From the NCBI GenBank assembly GCA_944472155.2, contig OX235279.1:54037564-54101563 (forward strand): a stretch of 64,000 nt of DNA. The letters are read 5' to 3'. This document shows positions 36,201 to 47,171 of the stretch, in pieces. Source of the DNA: Trichobilharzia szidati (taxonomy: Eukaryota; Platyhelminthes; Trematoda; Strigeidida; Schistosomatidae). The stretch's first letter is position 1. Every line of letters starts with the position of its first letter. The notes under the pieces were generated by a model, which was not told the DNA's origin, ran no database searches, and saw only the letters and a list, made by a program, of their open reading frames with translations. A program made the translations under genes and the position numbers.

Positions 36201-37271
36201 TGACATAGTCGCTATAAAGAAGCCTGCTTCAACTGCCGACTGGTCAGTCAATATTGTCTCATCCATTGAAGATGAATGGGATAGATTTAAGAATACACTT
36301 GAGAGGGTTACGACTGATTTTATTCCCTGGAGGGTTCCTAAAAGACCAACAAATCGGCCACCATGGATAAATAGACAAGCTATAACACTCCTAAGACGGA
36401 GAAAAAGGTTCTGGAATCTCTTTGTTTCTACTGGGCTACAGCAGTTCCGGCTGAAATACTGTGAAACCAGAAACCAGTGTAAAACTTTGATTCACCAGTC
36501 AAGGATAGCTTACGAAACCCAGTTAGTTAAAAGTTCACCAGGCTGCCCGAAAAGACTCTTCTCATATATCAAGAGAAGAACACGTAAGAGTGATGCTATC
36601 CCACCTCTTATGCTTGAAGATGACCAGACAAACCTGGCTGAGGATAACTTGACTAAGGCTGAGGCTTTTTTCAAGCACTTCAGTCAAGTATTCTCTGATA
36701 ATATTGATACCAGCTTTGTAACTTTTCCAGAAGGTAACTTGAAAATGGCACCCTTATACATTGGAAAGGACACTGTCCTAAAGTGGCTTCTAAGGCTCAA
36801 TCCTGTGAAGTCCAGTGGCCCTGATGAACTCCACCCACGTATATTAAAAGCATTGGCTGAAAACATAGCCGAGCCCTTGTCGGTAATCTTCAATATGTCT
36901 CTGGACCAGTCTAAATGTCCAAGAGACTGGAAAGATGCCATCATTAGTCCGGTCTTCAAAACCGGATCTAGGAACTTAGTTCAGAACTATCGTCCTGTTA
37001 GTTTGACCAGTATTGTTGTTAAACTACTAGGAAGAATAATTCGTGATGCTATCATTCAGTTCATTGAAGGGAACAAACTTTTCGCTGTGGAACAGCCTGG
37101 TTTTAGAGCAGGTCATTCTTGCTTGACCAACCTTCTTTTGGCCAGAGAAAGTTGGTCAAGCTCAGCTGATGCTAATATGCCGGTGGATGCCATATTCATC
37201 GACCTTAGCAAGGCGTTTGACAGGGTTTCTCATTCAGTTCTTCTAGTAAAGTTAGGTAGTCTGGGAATCAA
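33275..37271 (+). repeat. Unit B copy 4, ending in CR1
   Basis: It begins with the shared segment, has an empty RTE site (near 34408), and runs to the PLE fragment at 35545-35727. A single CR1 fragment follows at the same junction as in copy 3. The CR1 stops at 37271 and is joined to a diverged version of the unit B tail. Small private insertions occur near 34577 and 35425. Confidence 0.85.
35866..37271 (+). mobile_element. CR1-type retrotransposon fragment, copy c (truncated)
   Basis: It has the same left junction as copies a and b, but the first stop is absent (TGG where they have TAG), leaving a 496-codon open frame that spans it. The fragment ends after KLGSLGIN, before the catalytic FADD box, so it cannot encode an active RT. 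It preserves an older state of the fragment than copies a and b at that site. Confidence 0.9.
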
Positions 37272-37458
37272 TGGAAAAATATTAAAATTGACGATGATAG
37301 GGGAAATGTGTAGGAGAAAGACTAGTAGCATGGATGAACAATAGGAGATCACAAAGGGTGAATGCATCTGCGTCACAGAAAACGATTTTGACCCATATCA
37401 CCATGGGTTCTTAGCATCGCGAAGACAACTCACTACCTGTCTCAAACTAACTATCAAA
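37272..37458 (+). repeat. Diverged unit B tail at the array's right edge
   Basis: The stretch from AAAATATTAAAATTGACGAT to CTCAAACTAACTATCAA matches the end of unit B (for example 33090-33274) with numerous substitutions and small indels. The next bases are unrelated to unit B. This edge copy seems to have escaped homogenisation. Confidence 0.75.
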
Positions 37459-37469
37459 TATTTCATTGT

Positions 37470-38690
37470 TCCAAGTGGTTTTTTGACCACCAATAGCTCT
37501 TTCTCTATTTCATCCTATGTTATCTGACATTTCTCAACGAGGGAGGCGAAGGCCAGACATACGTGACTCTTATTGTAGTCATCTCAGGTGATGTAGCTCC
37601 ACAACCCCGTCGACAGACTGGTTCTTGTTACCTAACACTCTATGCTTAACTTCAGTATCACTGACTATATGATAACTTGTAATCTGAGAGATGGGATGAA
37701 AACATCTGCGAACAAAACATCGCACAAACATAAAGAACTCCCACGCACTGCATACTTTTGGTGGATAACTGGACGCCTAACTTCAATATTATTCACCATA
37801 CTTTACCACCTAACACTGGAGACAGAACACAGACACTTACGATTAAAGACAGCTAGCCGTTTCATATTCTCCACTCTCTATAGCCATGTCTCGTCGCCAT
37901 AATGGATGACAGAGCGAACTGGTGCGCAGTACACACGTGCTTTTATCAATGGTTGGACATCAAATCTACGCTAGAGAATTGATGCCACACTAGCCTTTTG
38001 AATGCATGCTGAGATTTCGACAGCAATCAACCCGCTGCGGCTGATGCAACTTCTCAAATAGGTGAGGTGGCCAACATGCTCAACCACCTCGCTCCAAATC
38101 TTTGAACTACAAACGGATGTAGTTCAGTCCTGCAGCATCATCTATCATTTGACAAAAGCGAGTCTCTTCCCAAACATTCGAAGATTCCAGCTCTAGGTGT
38201 TGAGGAGACTTCGCCTTTTATCAGTCTCCATGATGAAATCGAACCAAAATTGGAACAGTGAGCATTCGTGAAGGACACCACTCATTGTCATCATTTCAGA
38301 TGATAACTCTCCGTGAGTTCGGGTAGAGTACTTTGGTTAGTGCGATGCACCTTCTCAGCAATCCCTTCACGGCCAGACATTTTCACAGTACCACTCAGTC
38401 GACTCCCTCGTTCAGATCAAGAGATATAGCAATTGTTAGATGCCGGTAAATATACCTGTGTTTCAAAATCTGTCGAAGGGTGAAGGTATGATCAATATAC
38501 CCTTTTCCTGATCTTAAGTCTGCCTGGTTTTTTCGGGTTTGTTCTCCCTGTGCGCTACTTATCCTACGCGTGATTATTGAGCCTATAACTTTAGATACTA
38601 TATTAGTCAAACTAATCCCTCTATGACTATCACAGGAAGACTTGTCTCCCTTCTTGTAAGCGATTACAGGCGTCAAGAGATGCACCACAC
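37470..38690 (-). pseudogene. Degenerate RTE-type reverse transcriptase relic 1
   Basis: Read on the minus strand, the order is YKKGDKSSCDSHRGISLTNI, IITRRI, LDLNEGVD, a YGELSSE-like stretch, LRSCISRSGLIA and YGDETW, with many stops and frame changes. This is the order expected from RT palm to C terminus. It resembles the schistosome RTE group often called SR3/Perere-3, though the exact family is not certain. The longest remaining open frame is 38395-38790. Confidence 0.75.
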
Positions 38691-38959
38691 AAAAATAATA
38701 AAACAATACTATATGGGGAAAATACAGACAGAATGAATGAATGAGTTTATCCAGAAAGCGAGTGAGCATACTTGTCAAGATCATTCGCATTCATTATTTC
38801 ATGTTACTTTCGGGAAGAAAAAAAGAAAATTACAGCATGATCGCTACTAATTGCGATTCTCAATCGTATCTGATAACGTCTCAAGTCACCGATTCAAATT
38901 ATCTTTCGGACCAATCCAGAGAGCGATGATTTACCATCAGATGCTAGCCTGACACGTAT

Positions 38960-39490
38960 AGCCTTCAACTCAAGGCGCCGTGTCATAGGCGGATGTCCTC
39001 TCTGCTTTTTCGCCCAGTCGCAGAGCTAGAGTGCAGTATGGCACCCTTTTGGATGACATTCGTAACACATATCCAAGCCACCATAGCCTATATTTCATGA
39101 TGATCACACTGTGCTCAAAAACAAGCTGCTGCACCTCAAAATTACTGACGCCATGATGCCCTCGGGCGCAAGTAATTCAACGGAGGCGGTGACGACCAAA
39201 TACGCAGAGCCGCTGTACATCCACAGCTCGGAGAGATCAGGTTTCACAGGTGTAGAGTGAAACTGCGCGCATCAAATCATAGTATGCCCGACGTTTAATA
39301 GCCAGGCTGGTGTCTCCAGACATGGCTGAAATTGACGTATGCCACAGTAGCTCTCACTATACGGTTAAAAATTCATCCGCTGCACCTCCAACAGCACTGA
39401 CATGATTACCTAGGTAAAGAACCTGTCGACAACTTCAAATAGTTCACCCGCAAGTGTGGGTGCAGATACAGGCTGTTGACAACCTTGTAA
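38960..39490 (-). pseudogene. Degenerate RTE-type C-terminal relic 2
   Basis: Minus-strand pieces LGNHVSAVGG, LYTCET, SLRAVDVQRLCVFGRHRLR and YRLWWLGYVLRMSSKRVP match the C-terminal region that follows the RT in RTE elements. Stops and frame changes are frequent. Because it repeats the C-terminal region also present in relic 1, it is a separate insertion. Confidence 0.7.
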
Positions 39491-41275
39491 CAATACTTTG
39501 CACTTAGATTGCACAAAGCGCCCTGAGAACCAATTGTTTATTATTGTGATACAGCTGAGATATCTTCCCCTATAACCTTTGTTTTAATCTCTTATGTACT
39601 TGGACTCAAACTATTAAAAATTAGCATTTACATGATTGTTTCACTGCAGTTTATTTATCAGTCACATATCTCCCCATTTATATGTTATCACTGTATATAG
39701 AGTATTAACCTGAGGATTTTTATCGAAATTTGATGATATAGGAAATGTTAAAAGAAATAAATAACATACTATATTCTGTTTTTGGAGAGACAAAGTGACA
39801 TGATTGATCTGAAAGATCTAACATCCTCTGTCTACTTGTGCTTCATCCACATACTTGTTTCGACTAGTAAACTTTGGTTTTGCTTTTGACACAGTTAAAT
39901 TAATACTGTGAACAGTTTAATCTACCGATGAAACGAAATATTTGAAGTATCTTAGACTCATGGGAATGATACACAACCATCGATATCTAAGACCAAGTAA
40001 CCCACTGAGTTGAGTAATAATTACAAAGCACACTGTTACTTTTGTATATTTAGTATTTGCATTATGTACAAAAAAATTTTAAGCAGTACAAGATACATCA
40101 TACACATGCAACAACATAGCTATAAATATCTCGCCTCAGAAAAGCATAATATAACTTGAAATTCAGTAAGCAGTTGGTGAGTGAATATTTTGATTGACAT
40201 GTGGATGTCGTAATGGCACAGTTTGTGGCCATCCTTGCATCGGGCCTTTAGTATCTGCGGAGAAAAATAATGGAAAATATAACTCTACGTTAACTAGAAG
40301 TTTGATACACATTTTTAATAGCTTCATTTGTTCTCTTTTTGGCTACGTGTCTATAAGAGGTGGAAGGGTAAAGCAAGGTGCAAGGGTAAAAGCAAATCGG
40401 AAGCATACAGTACATTCGACTGTGGACGGTATGTTACTTCGCTGTAAGTGTGCAGTAGTGTTACAGACGCGTAATAAGTGTGTGACAATAATGACCAACA
40501 AATAGTAACTCTTATTTACTCAGAATCCAAAACAGAGGCAATCATACTGCAACGCTCATTTTCCTTTCAGTTTATTTCTTGTCTTTATATTGCATTTCTT
40601 GTTTCATAGATAATATTAACCGTGCTCAAAAATTCCCATTTGAATGAGAATGTTTCTGAGAAATCTTGAATTCTACAACCGTAAGCACTTTGGAATGTGA
40701 GGGGCATATGATCATCGTACGCTTCAGAAGCGTTCATATTACATTTTACCACTACCTCTAAGTACATTCACCATCTGAGGAGCAGACCCGTTTTTGAATG
40801 GCGGGATTATGTAAGTTTGTCCAACTAATTCTTACCTTTACAACTTCATCAGCAAGAACTTCGAGATCTCTTTATTTAGGTTTCGCCTCAAATAGACGGA
40901 TAACACAGTTTTATTGTGCAACAACGTAAGAGAAATCGTAATCGTCTTAGTCGATTGATAGTTAGTAATAGCTCGACACCTGAAACATGAAGTATTTGTG
41001 TTGAATTACGTTTATATTAGTGTTGACTTAAAACCAACTCTAAACTGACTGTAACTTTATTCTTCAGCATTTACATTCATTAAGTTTGATTTCTAATTTT
41101 CTGTAAGCATTATTTTATCAGCATTTTACTACGTGCCTTAAGGAATTTGCAGTTTTAGGCATCATATTATTCTTGTCCTGAATAACTAAACAAAACATAC
41201 TTTGAACTACCAATGACGTTATGATAACTAACAATAGCAACAATAAAAAAGTTAACCCACTTATTTCAAGCTTAC
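39491..41275. other. AT-rich region downstream of FERM exon 13
   Basis: Apart from the pseudoexon at 40680-40800, nothing is clearly recognisable. The last identified FERM exon ends in a good donor, so one or more 3' exons should lie here or beyond. A possible acceptor (TTCATGTTTCAG on the minus strand, near 40980) opens a short frame, but it has no recognisable ERM C-terminal motif. A plus-strand 103-codon frame at 40194-40505 looks like chance. Confidence 0.4.
40680..40800 (-). pseudogene. Decayed duplicate of part of FERM exon 13
   Basis: Read on the minus strand, a stretch of ~85 bases is colinear with exon 13. CCTCAGATGGTG, AATATGA and CGCTTCTG-like blocks occur in the same order and spacing (compare 41400-41500). 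By eye the identity is roughly 70%. The matching frame is broken by a stop soon after the first block, so it is an exon relic rather than an alternative exon. Confidence 0.6.
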
Positions 41276-44200
41276 CTTCATACATTTCATTGCCAGATGG
41301 TGATCGCAAATCGTTGGTACCGGGGTCATCACAATCATTTATTCTTTCCGATGAAGCACACTGGTTGAGCTGAGAACAAGCTTCGTATAAATGTTGTTCA
41401 GAACTAGTATGAAGTTGATCATGTCCGTCGTATGCACCAGAAGCGCTCATATTGCATACGTTACCACCACCAGTAGATGCACCATCTGAGGCGCCAGCTG
41501 GATCATGTCGCAGTTCACAGCCGTAAATTGGAGGATTACTAAAATATTGGCAATCAATGTATAACAAATAACGTTTGTAATGAGTTAACTCACTACATAT
41601 AAACTGAAAAGGTGGATTAACTTAAATAGCTGATGACAAGTAGACAAGCACACATGGAACTTATAGCACAGGAAGAAGCAAGTAAACATACTTTTATTCT
41701 CTGCCAATCGTAGGCAAGACAACGGAAGTAAAAAACGGCACACGATTAGCAGTATTGCTTATTACTTACTCACAAACTTACCTATAGCAGTTAAAACTAA
41801 TCATTAGAATTCCATTTACGAAAAGGACTAAAAACTACGAAACAGTTCATTTAACAGTGGATAGAGTATGTATCAGAAAAATTAGTACTATGAAATAAAC
41901 AATAATACCTTTTTCAAACAATACTCTATCTGGAAAACACTTCTGTACACATAACTATGAAAAGTATGACTACAATATATTGTGAAATAGAAGTATTAAA
42001 ATTATGTCATTTACTTGTAATTTCCAACCATATACATCCCGAAATCACAAAACTTATCGACTTGCAGACCACGTGTGGCTTTTAAATACGCCCAGGTGTC
42101 ACATAACTGTCGTGAAAATTGTGTCTGAAGGAGTGCAAAATGCTCTCTTTCTGCCTGTAACTGGTTTGTTAGGAAGTTACGTTGAGAATTTGTGGGGTTG
42201 GATTCATGTGTATAAATGCTGAATTCATTACATCTGTCTGTCTGAGATAATCGCTCATGTGAAGGTGCTGTAGTCCAGAGGGGATCGGCATTCCAAGCTG
42301 AAACTCCAACACTAGCAGCTCGACGAAAATGTTCATTTGCAGTTGAAGCGTAACGATGATAATGCGAAAGTGGATTTGGGTGAACATCATTTGAATATTC
42401 AAAGCCTACAAAAGAGTTGTAATCACGTTAGTAAATAAAAATAACTCAATTTAATAAGCGATTTCTGTACATTATGATTATTTAATATCCGTTAATCAAA
42501 CGAAACACGAACGAAAGAAAACTATTTGACTCAGTACAACAGATTAAGACACAGAAAAGTGATTTGCGGAATTGAGAAGTGCGGACACAGATTATTTTAA
42601 AAAAGACACCATTTTTGAACTACACACACACACACACAACGAATTACATACCAAACACAAAAGTTTGAACTCCCATGTGACATAAAAACCTGGAGATAAA
42701 ACAGAAAAATTTAAATAAAATCCGGAAAAAAATAATGAGTATATGACATTTTGTGAATAAGAGACATTTTAATACACAAAATATACGAAAAGAATCATCA
42801 TTATGGAGCTAAATAAGCTTAAAATCTTTCTTGAATACATACACGTGGCTCTCGGTCACATAGCCTTAGGTTTACCAATCAGTTATTCAGGTTTAACTTC
42901 AGGATTCACAAAGTTTCGGATCTTAATTATCAACGGTAGGTATTGAGTTGACAGTAACAAGCAGAAAATAATAAAATAAGTTAATACTAGTAAGGTCAAA
43001 AAATTTACCTGGGTTAAGATCGTAGTGACCAGGGTGAACACTTGTAGAGCAAGGTATGTACTGAAGCGAACAGCCTCGATTGCCTTGACGAGAGATCGGG
43101 TGGTTATTACTTAAACAAGTTTCCAGTGGAGACGCCAACCTATAGTTGCTTGGAAGATGAGACAATTGAACATGACTTGTCGAACGCTCCATCAGTGGAA
43201 TGTGCATTAAGTCCGGTAATCTTACGTTCTTTGGTTGGGACTGCTGTCGCCTCAAACCGCTTTTTGGCTGTGATCCTTGAAGTGCTTGGCGCTGTGGATG
43301 TTGCCTACGCTGAGTGACAATAGGTGAAAGAATAGCAGCTAAAGATGAACTTGGATAGACATACTGCATGGAATCTATTGGATCATGATTAGCATAAGGG
43401 ACCTGACATTTTAACACAGAGTAAGTTGGGTGTTTCGGCAGGTTTTTTGTTGGAGCAGCATAGGGAACTTCAACTAAACAGGACTGAGTTGGAGAACACA
43501 TATGACATACTGCTGAATGGGGATGTCGATTAGATTGAGCAGCATAGATCCAAGGATTGTGATTGAAATGTAGAGCTTCATTTGGTTCAATTCCAGAGTA
43601 CGGATGAATGCTATCATTGTGAAGGGCAGGAAGACTACCAGGTGCACTCACAAATGGAGCATACGACCCATGTCGTTCTCCAAAAACAGACTGATCAACA
43701 GACCTGACTGGAACTTCACAAGCGAGGTAAGGGTCACCAGACCAAAGCTGTTTTATGGAGATTTCACAGGGGCATCCATGAGGACAAACTGATCCAGTAT
43801 TGGTAGGTAAGTAAGGTGGATAGGGAAATACCTAAGTTTACAAGAAAGGTGGTCAAGCAGAGTACAGATGCAATATCAAAACATACTAACATGAAGCACA
43901 CAAAAACTGAAATAAAAGCTGCTTTGAACCACCTTTTCATATTTTCCTTCAGCAATGAAAGGGAAATATTCATTAATTGAACACGTGCTTCTATACACAG
44001 TCTTCATAGAAGGCAAGAAGGCATGCATCATTACAATACAGATCGGATTGTGTACAGGTCAAGGTCACAAATAATGGGTAGGAGATGACGCAAAGGTGTG
44101 GGTAAGAAAGAAAAAACGAAAAAGCAGCCAAGAAGGGGTTGAAAATATTACGAAGTAAATTGATCCTCGGTTGTAAATTGGATTACCAAGGCAGTTTTAA

Positions 44201-47171
44201 AGTAATAACAAATAACTTTTGGACATATAAGACAGGTTTAATTCTTCTTATGGCCAAAGCTTCAACGAATTTAAGTATGTGGCCCAACCTTGTTTTATAT
44301 ATGGGTTTAAAGGCATTGTTGAAATCAGCCTTATGAATAAATGGGCTTCGCTATAGATGATGTTGGATATCTATTTCCGGGATCACCTGTATCTGGCGAT
44401 TTTATTGTCGTTGCAACCACTTTGGAATATGTTCTGTAGCCCTAACCTGCAGAGACCGATGGGTCCTACCTATGTACGTGTGTCCACACATACATGTAAA
44501 TTGTTAAACACAATGGGATGTGACACTATCGTGAACTTTCTGTAGACAGATCGTTTTACTGACCCATCTTCTTGGTGGGTTATGAGTACATCTAAAATGA
44601 CAGACCATCATTATTCCCTTTAACATATGTTAGCGATATACATGGACGGGACAGTATCTAAATTATCATAGTTTCTGTCCACTACAGTATAAAAAGGCGC
44701 TGGCTAAGTGTTTGTTCAAACACATTCCCCGTATATGTACTGCGGATACAATTGAAGAAGAAAGACAACACCTCACTGAAATATTGTTAGATAACAATTA
44801 CCCACTGAGATTTATTAGGTGTTACGGAATTGTCAACCAAAGAGCTCTACCAATCCAATCAGCTCCCAAAAAGGATGTTTGTATATCCTTGCCGTTCAGG
44901 GGTGATCAATAAAGTCTGGTCACTAACGAAAGACTCAAGGCGGCAATTAATAGAACTTATTATGCAGCTAAACTTATCTCCATAGGAAAAACGAGGACTA
45001 TGCTGTCCTGTTAACCCTCATAGTATCCGAACGATAGTGTCACATCCCATTGTGTTTAACAATTTACATGTATGTGTGGACACACGTACATAGGTAGGAC
45101 CCATCGGTCTCTGCAGGTTAGGGCTACAGAACATATTCCAAAGTGGTTGCAACGACAATAAAATCGCCAGATACAGGTGATCCCGGAAATAGATATCCAA
45201 CATCATCTATAGCGAAGCCCATTTATTCATAAGGCTGATTTCAACAATGCCTTTAAACCCATATATAAAACAAGGTTGGGCCACATACTTAAATTCGTTG
45301 AAGCTTTGGCCATAAGAAGAATTAAACCTGTCTTATATGTCCAAAAGTTATTTGTTATTACTTTAAAACTGCCTTGGTAATCCAATTTACAACCGAGGAT
45401 CAATTTACTTCGTAATATTTTCAACCCCTTCTTGGCTGCTTTTTCGTTTTTTCTTTCTTACCCACACCTTTGCGTCATCTCCTACCCATTATTTGTGACC
45501 TTGACCTGTACACAATCCGATCTGTATTGTAATGATGCATGCCTTCTTGCCTTCTATGAAGACTGTGTATGACAAGTACGTGTATGATCAGAATGTTCGA
45601 AATGTGTTGCGCCAAAACATTACACGTTTCAGATAATCTACGTCTTCTTGTTGTGTTGTCGAAATTTCTAACGGGAAATAATTGCTTTAAATTATCCGTC
45701 GAAGTGAATAGTCGGTTGAGAGCCAAGAGACATATATTACGAAACTATCTTAAAAACTCGGTTGTCATATTGAGTAATTGTTTTAATTCAGTGAACATGT
45801 TATTTTTGTTCTGCCAGTCAATTATTGCTGGCATTTACATTATTATCACTATTTTCTAAGTGATACATCGCTTTCATGTTTATAAGATCCTCCACTGCTT
45901 TTAACCCTTAAAAAGAGAGGAACTAAAAGGATATGGTTTCTCTGATGATTAGAAAGTTTCCAGGGTGATTCTGTACAATAACTCATGAAAGTACGAAAAG
46001 CTTTAAACGGACATGTTATTTTTCCTTTAGATATAATTCAAACTGAAAATGTGTTATAGGTGGTAGAAATGTAGTGCTACTGATATTACGATTCTTTTCT
46101 ATGGAAATCATAAAAAATACAGAATAGTCATTTGAGATGAAGTATTGCAATAACAAAATGAATATTTTGAAATCTCACATGAAATACATTTGCTTCATTC
46201 GCCAGAAGAGATGAACCTACGATCTGAACATAATCATGCGAGTTGTACCCTGTAGGTTTTCGTACAAAACTTTAACTTGTTAGAGGGTATGAGTGACACA
46301 AACTTTTACTCTCACCGTAAGCATCACCAAAGATTTTACTTTTTGTTTAGAAATAATGTATTGAGGGTCACAAAGCATTAGTTTAACTCACTTTTTGATT
46401 AGAATGATTCGCAGCAACGAAATGACTTCCGTTTGGGCAGGCTGAAAAACCACCAGACTCGGATGGGCGGAGTGGCAAATGACAGAAATGATTCGTACGT
46501 CGATTGACTGTGATTCCTGACCGTTTGGCTTGTGGAGTTACAGGAACAGAAGCAGAGCCCGCAAACAGTCGTGGATCGGGAGAATAAGGACATATAAATG
46601 ACCCAAGAGGGATGTTTGGATAAGCAGGATCCACACAGTTCACTTTGTTCTGATCTATTTGTACGCCATCCCAAAGCTTTCCATGCTCGGTTGGATTTAC
46701 CTCTGGTATTTTCACTGACGGATAAAAAGAATATTCATCAAAGTAACCGTCACTTCTAACATGATTACCAGTATCGCCCGTATTTTTATCACCATCTTCA
46801 ACAACATTGGAAATAGACTTCTGATCATCATCATCATCATCATCTTTATTACCCACTGTTTGACACATGGGTATGCCGACATTTCTAATGTCCTCTTGAT
46901 TTACTTTATTTATAGAACTGAATGCTACTTTGCAATTGTACTCATTAAGCGGACGTTGAGAGGTATATGAATGAGGTGAATCGGCATCATACATATCATT
47001 TAGATGACTTTTTTTTGGTATATTGCGATTTTCAGAAGAGTAGGGTTTTTGAATTTTCTGATGGTATCTTAAAGCCTCTTCCAATTGAGCACATCGAGCT
47101 TCCAAAGCTGTTTTAGCTTCTAGAGCCTCGGCTTTCTCTGCACGCGCTTTTGCAAGACGTGCACGTTCAAC
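41276..47171 (-). CDS. Short helical region and long disordered tail (exons 10-13)
   Basis: Exon 10 begins with about 40 residues of Ala/Glu/Arg-rich helix ([20 protein letters not shown]), much shorter than the ~170-residue coiled coil of ERM proteins. It is followed by polar low-complexity sequence including a run of seven Asp. Exon 11 is rich in Pro, His, Ser and Tyr and contains a Cys/His cluster near its start (CPHGCPC). Exons 12-13 continue in the same style, with [20 protein letters not shown] as a possible short helix. No known domain is apparent. If intron 13 were retained, the frame would run into a Leu-rich hydrophobic stretch (LTFLLLLLLVIITSLVV) before a stop. Confidence 0.75.

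Larger units (their letters stand above)
15808..37271 (+). repeat. Tandem array of a ~3.3-kb unit (unit B)
   Basis: Four copies lie head to tail: 15808-18891 (lacking the 280-bp shared start), 18892-25386, 25387-33274, and 33275-37271 (ending inside a CR1 fragment). The basic unit is about 3.28-3.31 kb once later insertions are removed. Copies 2 and 3 are longer because of an RTE insertion and a doubled PLE/CR1 block. No intact host gene is visible in the unit; it holds a small PLE fragment, the shared segment and otherwise unassigned sequence. Sequence identity is high but lower than between the RPS19 units, with small indels. Confidence 0.9.
43993..45570. repeat. 540-bp palindrome built from a Penelope-like element
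   Basis: The arms 43993-44532 and 45031-45570 are reverse complements with no mismatch in the parts I compared, separated by a 498-bp spacer. The same frames appear at mirror positions (44139-44336 and 45227-45424; 44357-44545 and 45018-45206). Homology extends weakly a few bases beyond the outer ends. The structure lies in the FERM intron between exons 10 and 11 and could form a hairpin in single-stranded DNA or in the pre-mRNA. Confidence 0.9.

Noticed and set aside
40194..40505. A 103-codon plus-strand gene
   Set aside because: No family resemblance, no splice context and unusual composition; probably chance in AT-rich sequence.
43126..43317. A plus-strand frame opposite FERM exon 11
   Set aside because: Shadow of the real minus-strand exon, which is bounded by good splice sites.
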